DNA from: Spirochaetaceae bacterium
Lineage (GTDB): Bacteria > Spirochaetota > Spirochaetia > Treponematales > Breznakiellaceae
Assembly: GCA_031258615.1 (NCBI GenBank)
Contig: JAIRMP010000119.1
Coordinates: 1 to 8,917 of the forward strand
DNA length: 8,917 nucleotides
Direction of reading: 5' to 3'
In this document: positions 6,032-8,917 of the stretch, piece after piece
Layout of the letters: every line of letters begins with the position of its first letter
Position numbering within the stretch: the first letter of the stretch is position 1
Made by a program: the position numbers and the translations under genes
Notes under the pieces: model-generated
Database searches by the model: none
What the model was told of the DNA's origin: nothing
What the model saw: the letters and a program-made list of their open reading frames with translations, nothing else

Positions 6032-7429
6032 TTAAGCCTTCGCCGCGGACTTTGCCGCCGCCGCGTCCGCCCTGGCCTTCGCCCGGGCGGCCTTTGCCGC
6101 CAAATGGTTACGCAGGTTGAATTTGCCAACGCGGAAACGCTGAACCAGCCGTATCCTGGCTGGACAGTTGAACGTACACGCCCCGCACTCTATGCAGTCC
6201 ATCAGCCCTATATCCTGCGCCTCGTCCAGATCGCCTGATTCCAGCGCGTTGTTCATCAGAACGGGAAACAGGCGGGCGCTGCAATTTTTGATACAGCGTC
6301 CGCACCGTATACAGTTATGCTCAGGCTCCGTGTACGTTTCTTCCAGCGTGAGGAAGTTTATGCCGGACGTGTTTTTTTGTACCGGGATGTTGGCGTGCGG
6401 AACGGCAGTCCCCATCATCGGGCCGCCGAAAATAATTTTTGCCAGCTTGTCGTAGTTGATATCGAAGTATTCAGGCGGAAAGTCGGCAAGAATCGTACCT
6501 ATAGGCGCCACGATATTGCGTGGATTGCCGCACGCGCCGCCCGAAACGGTGAGCCCGCGCTTTATCAGCGGGCGGCCTATCGTGAAAGCCTCGCCTATGG
6601 CGAGCAGGGTGCCGATATTCTGCACGATACAGCCCGCCTCGCCTGGCAGTTTGCCGGAAGGCACCTCCCTGCCGGTGAGGGCGGTTATCAGCATCTTTTC
6701 GCCGCCCTGCGGATACTGCGTCTTACAGAGGCTGACCGTGATCTCACCGGGATAGCCGCCGTCCGCAATCGCTTTTTCAACTTTGGGAACAAGGAATTCC
6801 TTGTTGTCCTCCATACCTAAGATAGCCCTGTTCACGCCGGTTATCTTCATTAGAATAGCGATCCCTCTTACGATCACGTCAATCTTTGCGCTTATCGCCG
6901 CCTCGTCCGTTGTGAGGTAGCCTTCGCACTCCGCCGCGTCCGCGATAATCGTGTCGATCGTTAAGTTGGGAGGCACGTTCAGCTTTACATGAGCGGGAAA
7001 GCCCGCGCCGCCCATGCCGACTATCCCGGCATCCCGTATGCGTTTCAGCGCTTCATCTTTCGTGCAGGTGAACGGGTCCAGCGGCGCCATGAACAGATCG
7101 CCTGACACCGACGGATCCGCTTCGATGATGATGCAGGGGCCTTCCGTATTGTTGGACTGTGTCCGCATCTCGATTTTTTTTACTATACCGGCAATGGAAG
7201 CATGTACCGGAACCGTCATGGGGCCGGGCGCCGCGGCATCGGCTATCACCTGACCCCTCTTTACAGCGTCGCCAACCGCTACAACAGCCTTGTTGGGCGC
7301 TCCTAAATGCTGATTGATGGGAATAACCACTTGTTTCGGTGTTGGAACAAGCTCAGCCGGCTTCCCGGTGGTGCGATCCTTCCTTTCAGGGATATGGATA
7401 CCGCGCCTAAATGTACACTTTTTTGCCAT
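6032..7429 (-). CDS. rnfC: Rnf complex subunit C, NAD(H)-oxidoreducing peripheral subunit
   Basis: RnfC is the cytoplasmic subunit that reduces NAD+ with electrons from the membrane part. The 465-residue protein has an N-terminal RnfC/biotinyl-like region, then a NuoF-like nucleotide/FMN-binding domain with GMGGAGFPAHVKL (138-150) and AAECEGYLTTDE (165-176). Two [4Fe-4S] motifs follow: Cys373-x2-Cys376-x2-Cys379-x3-Cys383 and Cys412-x2-Cys415-x2-Cys418-x3-Cys422. The residue after Cys383 is Ser where Pro is usual. The C-terminus is a basic Ala/Lys/Arg-rich tail of about 25 residues. The ATG at 7429 has GAGG 6 nt upstream; an ATG 4 bp earlier is out of frame. It is the first gene of the operon, behind a good promoter. 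Confidence 0.96.
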   Translation of the reverse strand: MAKKCTFRRGIHIPERKDRTTGKPAELVPTPKQVVIPINQHLGAPNKAVVAVGDAVKRGQVIADAAAPGPMTVPVHASIAGIVKKIEMRTQSNNTEGPCIIIEADPSVSGDLFMAPLDPFTCTKDEALKRIRDAGIVGMGGAGFPAHVKLNVPPNLTIDTIIADAAECEGYLTTDEAAISAKIDVIVRGIAILMKITGVNRAILGMEDNKEFLVPKVEKAIADGGYPGEITVSLCKTQYPQGGEKMLITALTGREVPSGKLPGEAGCIVQNIGTLLAIGEAFTIGRPLIKRGLTVSGGACGNPRNIVAPIGTILADFPPEYFDINYDKLAKIIFGGPMMGTAVPHANIPVQKNTSGINFLTLEETYTEPEHNCIRCGRCIKNCSARLFPVLMNNALESGDLDEAQDIGLMDCIECGACTFNCPARIRLVQRFRVGKFNLRNHLAAKAARAKARADAAAAKSAAKA

Positions 7430-7462
7430 TCATGGCCTCGTCAATTTTGGATTTTAGATAAT

Positions 7463-7490
7463 TTTATACTCACTGTTACTATACCGTCAA
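7463..7490 (-). promoter_or_regulatory. Candidate promoter of the rnf operon
   Basis: Minus strand: TTGACG (5 of 6 matches to TTGACA) at 7490-7485, a 16-bp spacer, then TATAAA (5 of 6 to TATAAT) at 7468-7463. This leaves a leader of about 27 nt before the rnfC ATG, containing the GAGG ribosome site. It is the only good promoter I see for the six genes. Shifting the -10 to TAAAAT gives an 18-bp spacer. Confidence 0.65.
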
Positions 7491-7495
7491 GAAAA

Positions 7496-7533
7496 ACCCA
7501 CCAGTGGGTTTAACACCCACCAGTGGGTTTAAC
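7496..7533. repeat. Two perfect 19-bp tandem repeats, each a dyad, upstream of the rnf promoter
   Basis: The unit ACCCACCAGTGGGTTTAAC occurs twice back to back (7496-7514 and 7515-7533) without mismatch. Each contains ACCCAC-CA-GTGGGT. The block ends 5 bp upstream of the rnf -35 box. It could be a pair of regulator sites. On the minus strand the copy next to the promoter reads AAACCCA-CTGG-TGGGTTTTT, which would also serve as an intrinsic terminator for transcripts arriving from upstream. Confidence 0.75.
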
Positions 7534-7535
7534 GT

Positions 7536-7794
7536 ACGCCAATAGCTGAGGAGTCGTCCTTGCGAGCCGCTAAGCGTGAAAGATAACGGTTACACGCTTC
7601 GGCCTTCCAAGCAGCTTTACAAGCAGGGTGGAGTTTGCGGCAGGCCAGCCTGCACCAAACGGACGCCAATGGCTGACTCATTGTCCTTGCGAGCCGCCGA
7701 GCGTGAAAGATAACGGGTTGGGCCTGGAGTTTGCGCGGTAAGCCAGCCGCTAGGCGGCGGCGCAAACTCCTATGCAAGCGCGAAGCGCTTGCAC
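7536..7794. repeat. Complex hairpin-rich repeat, copy A
   Basis: The core 7536-7640 (105 bp) matches 8336-8440 at 102 of 105 positions by my reading. After it come a GCAGGC-CA-GCCTGC hairpin (7640-7653), a partial second copy of the unit start (7663-7716), then a nested hairpin: outer arms GGAGTTTGCGC at 7726-7736 and GCGCAAACTCC at 7760-7770 around an inner GCCGC-TAG-GCGGC. The copy ends with TGCAAGCGC-GAA-GCGCTTGCA (7773-7793). I see no credible gene here; the minus-strand frame of 82 residues is Arg/Cys-rich and follows the repeat. Its origin is unknown: a BIME-like or non-autonomous mobile element is possible. Confidence 0.85.
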
Positions 7795-7813
7795 CGTTTC
7801 ATGAATCGGCGTC

Positions 7814-8029
7814 CTAGATTTTTAGCCGGCGCATTATTTTTTGCAGGAACGGCGGAAGGAAAAATGACAGCGGCAGGGAAACTAAAAATCCAATACCCCA
7901 GCCGCTCAGCCATGGCTCTACAAAATGTTCATTCAACCCAACGTTTATAACAACCATCGCAAAGGACATAAACATCGACATGATGACCGCCATGCATAAA
8001 CCGAAAAAAAATATCTGCCTTATACTCAA
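7814..8029 (-). CDS. Small two-helix membrane protein, DUF2798-like
   Basis: This 71-residue protein has two hydrophobic segments, about residues 6-29 and 44-62, joined by GLNEHFVEPWLSGW, with a basic end (KIMRRLKI). The pattern M-S-F-x-M-x2-I-N-x-G-L ... F-x2-P-W-L ... P-L-S-F ends in a basic tail and resembles the DUF2798 family of roughly 70-80 residue membrane proteins of unknown function. I base this on memory of the family pattern. The start is TTG at 8029 with AAGGAG 5 nt upstream, which is convincing. It stands alone on the minus strand, flanked on both sides by copies of the same dispersed repeat, with a 9-bp-stem hairpin ending 1 bp before its ribosome site. Nothing links its job to Rnf. 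Confidence 0.75.
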   Translation of the reverse strand: MSIRQIFFFGLCMAVIMSMFMSFAMVVINVGLNEHFVEPWLSGWGIGFLVSLPLSFFLPPFLQKIMRRLKI

Positions 8030-8041
8030 TCCTACTCCTTC

Positions 8042-8074
8042 CCAAGCGGCGGTCAGATCGGAGAAGCCGCTTGG
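8042..8074 (-). promoter_or_regulatory. Leader hairpin just before the DUF2798-like gene
   Basis: Arms CCAAGCGGC (8042-8050) and GCCGCTTGG (8066-8074) give a perfect 9-bp stem with a 15-nt loop. In the minus-strand transcript it ends 1 nt before the AAGGAG ribosome site, so it lies in the 5' leader and could affect translation or mRNA stability. Confidence 0.5.
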
Positions 8075-8075
8075 A

Positions 8076-8095
8076 TTTTATGTGTATACATAAAA
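8076..8095. promoter_or_regulatory. Palindromic site upstream of the DUF2798-like gene
   Basis: Perfect 8-bp arms TTTTATGT and ACATAAAA enclose GTAT. The AT-rich dyad lies 47 bp upstream of the TTG start, where a promoter or operator is expected. I could not assign clear -35/-10 boxes around it. Confidence 0.35.
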
Positions 8096-8143
8096 CATAC
8101 CGATAAATCGAAAAGAGGCCCACCGAAGATTCAGGCGGCGTAT

Positions 8144-8245
8144 TTAAGGCGGCCGGTTGTCGTCAGGATTGATTTGCGGGAATACAAGCCCCGCCGCGCC
8201 TATGTTCCAGCTTTCGCGTTCCTCCCGCGCAGCGTTGAGCCGTCG
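8144..8245 (-). pseudogene. Possible 3' remnant of a gene cut by repeat copy B
   Basis: On the minus strand an open stretch without a start codon reads RLNAAREERESWNIGAAG, then LVFPQINPDDNRPP, and stops at TAA (8144-8146). The composition is protein-like, unlike the Arg/Pro/Ala-rich shadow frames nearby. Upstream, its frame runs into repeat copy B and meets a stop at 8261-8263. This fits the C-terminus of a gene whose 5' part was replaced by the repeat. It is short, so chance is not excluded, and I do not recognise the protein. Confidence 0.3.
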
Positions 8246-8497
8246 TCCTTCCGAGCGGCTTTACAAGGAGGGTGAAGTTTGCGGCAGGCCAGCCTGCACC
8301 AAACATACGCCAGCAGGCCAGCCTGCACCAAACGGACGCCAATGGCTTAGGAGTAGTCCTTGCGAGCCGCTAAGCGTGAAAGATAACGGTTACACGCTTC
8401 GGCCTTCCAAGCAGCTTTACAAGCAGGGTGGAGTTTGCGGTAAGCCAGCCGCTAGGCGGGCGGCGCAAACTCCTATGCAAGCGCGAAGCGCTTGCAC
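8242..8497. repeat. Complex hairpin-rich repeat, copy B
   Basis: This is a mosaic of the same parts as copy A in the same orientation. A degraded partial unit (8242-8304) ends in GCAGGC-CA-GCCTGC (8284-8297). That hairpin with its CACCAAAC tail is repeated at 8313-8333. The 105-bp core follows (8336-8440), fused directly to the nested hairpin with outer arms GGAGTTTGCG (8430-8439) and CGCAAACTCC (8464-8473). The copy ends with TGCAAGCGC-GAA-GCGCTTGCA (8476-8496). Frames crossing it are repeat shadows; I see no gene in 8246-8505. Confidence 0.85.
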
Positions 8498-8505
8498 GCG
8501 ATACC

Positions 8506-8535
8506 TTGACGTTTTTTTTTACAGCCCGCTATAAT
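8506..8535 (+). promoter_or_regulatory. Strong candidate promoter with nine-T spacer tract
   Basis: Plus strand: TTGACG (5 of 6 matches) at 8506-8511, an 18-bp spacer, and a perfect TATAAT at 8530-8535. The spacer begins with nine consecutive T (8512-8520). The -10 ends 6 bp before the ATG of the repeat-protein gene, so the transcript would start at or next to that ATG. Confidence 0.65.
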
Positions 8536-8541
8536 CTTATT

Positions 8542-8917
8542 ATGAACTTGCGGAAAGGCTCCACGGCTCCCAAAAAAGCTAAAACTAACGCCTCTGCCGC
8601 TCTAGCGAATAAAACATTCGCTCTAGCGGCAAACTCTCCGGCTAGAGCGAATGACTCTGACGCTAGAGCGGCAAACTCTCCGGCTAGAGCGAATGACTCT
8701 GCCGCTAGAGCTGGCAACTCTCCGGCTAGAGCGGATGACTCTGGCGCTCTAGCGGCAAACTCTCCGGCTAGAGTTGGGAACCCTCCAGCCATGACTGGGA
8801 ACTCCGCGGCTAGAGTTGGGAACCCTCCAGCCATGACTGGGAACTCCGCGGCTAGAGCGGATGACTCTGGCGCTCTAGCTGGCAACTCTCCAGCTAGAGC
8901 GAATATCTCTGCCGCTA
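8542..8917 (+). CDS. Heptapeptide-repeat protein, 5' part only
   Basis: The reading frame from ATG 8542 stays open to the right edge (125 codons). It begins with the basic MNLRKGSTAPKKAKTNAS, then consists wholly of 7-residue units of the form A-[R/L]-[A/V]-x-[N/D]-[S/P]-x, such as ARANDSA and ARAGNSP. Units alternate between an NDS/DDS type and an ANSP/GNSP type, so the real period is 14 residues. There is no signal peptide or membrane segment in view, and the composition suggests a disordered or fibrous protein. No ribosome site precedes the ATG; with the promoter above, a leaderless message is likely. The opposite strand is also open through the repeat, with units like ALAGEFA, so coding strand is not proven. 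The promoter and ATG favour plus. Family and function are unknown. Confidence 0.5.
   Translation, partial: MNLRKGSTAPKKAKTNASAALANKTFALAANSPARANDSDARAANSPARANDSAARAGNSPARADDSGALAANSPARVGNPPAMTGNSAARVGNPPAMTGNSAARADDSGALAGNSPARANISAA
8578..8917. repeat. 21-bp tandem repeat array, 16 full units plus a partial
   Basis: Units of exactly 21 bp start at 8578 and every 21 bp after, up to a partial unit at 8914. Most begin GCTAGAGC or its reverse complement GCTCTAGC, both containing CTAG. No unit has an insertion or deletion, so the frame is kept throughout. The 42-bp stretch 8767-8808 is duplicated exactly at 8809-8850. The array continues beyond the window. Confidence 0.95.

Noticed and set aside
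6022..6129. Longer rnfD beginning at 6129
   Set aside because: The extra 36 residues are Arg/Pro-rich, lie wholly within rnfC, and the internal ATG at 6021 has a much better ribosome site and the family N-terminus.
7529..7777. 82-residue minus-strand frame in repeat copy A
   Set aside because: It follows the nucleotide repeat, is rich in Arg and Cys, and has no family resemblance or promoter.
7929..8123. 64-residue minus-strand frame overlapping the DUF2798-like gene
   Set aside because: It overlaps a gene with a family-like sequence and good ribosome site, and has an unlikely Arg/His/Tyr-rich composition.
7536..8497. Insertion sequence with transposase
   Set aside because: No transposase-like reading frame and no clear terminal inverted repeats or target duplications are visible.
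8476..8520. Intrinsic terminator formed by the TGCAAGCGC hairpin and the T9 tract
   Set aside because: The T-tract begins 15 bp after the stem, too far for a terminator; it fits better as a promoter spacer.
8157..8534. 125-residue plus-strand frame over repeat copy B
   Set aside because: It consists of repeat-derived sequence with Ser/Arg/Ala-rich composition and runs into the -10 box of the heptad-gene promoter.
8578..8917. CRISPR array
   Set aside because: The 21-bp units are contiguous with no unique spacers, and the reading frame is kept.
1..8917. tRNA or rRNA genes
   Set aside because: I saw no cloverleaf or rRNA-like sequence on either strand.

Overview
The window looks like chromosomal DNA of an anaerobic bacterium of moderate GC content. 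A host-associated spirochaete related to Treponema is my best guess. This is inference, from the clostridial/spirochaetal Rnf gene order (C-D-G-E-A-B), the sigma/anti-sigma/lipoprotein cluster and the repeat-rich flank; no marker gene in the window settles it.

Positions 1-2053, minus strand: an envelope-stress type cluster. It holds an ECF sigma factor, a membrane anti-sigma factor with a zinc-binding HxxxCxxC motif, an exported protein of unknown function, and the start of a lipoprotein that runs off the left edge. The first three genes abut or overlap (TAAATG, ATGA), so they are probably co-translated. A short-loop G-quadruplex motif lies in the gap before the lipoprotein gene.

Positions 2054-2305: intergenic DNA with the likely rnf terminator, an unusual nested inverted repeat, and a run of four perfect hairpins.

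Positions 2306-7490, minus strand: a complete six-gene rnf operon with its own promoter. It encodes a membrane ferredoxin:NAD+ oxidoreductase. Electrons from reduced ferredoxin enter at RnfB, cross the membrane through the RnfA/RnfE iron site and the covalent flavins of RnfD and RnfG, and reach NAD+ at RnfC, coupled to Na+ or H+ export. The flavin transferase ApbE needed to load RnfD and RnfG is not in the window.

Positions 7491-8541: two directly oriented copies of a complex hairpin-rich repeat, with core copies exactly 800 bp apart, flank one small DUF2798-like membrane protein gene. A fragment that looks like the 3' end of a lost gene abuts the second repeat.

Positions 8542-8917, plus strand: the only plus-strand gene I can support. 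It encodes a 7-residue tandem repeat protein that continues past the right edge. It sits behind a TTGACG-N18-TATAAT promoter whose spacer contains nine consecutive T, which makes length variation at this promoter plausible.
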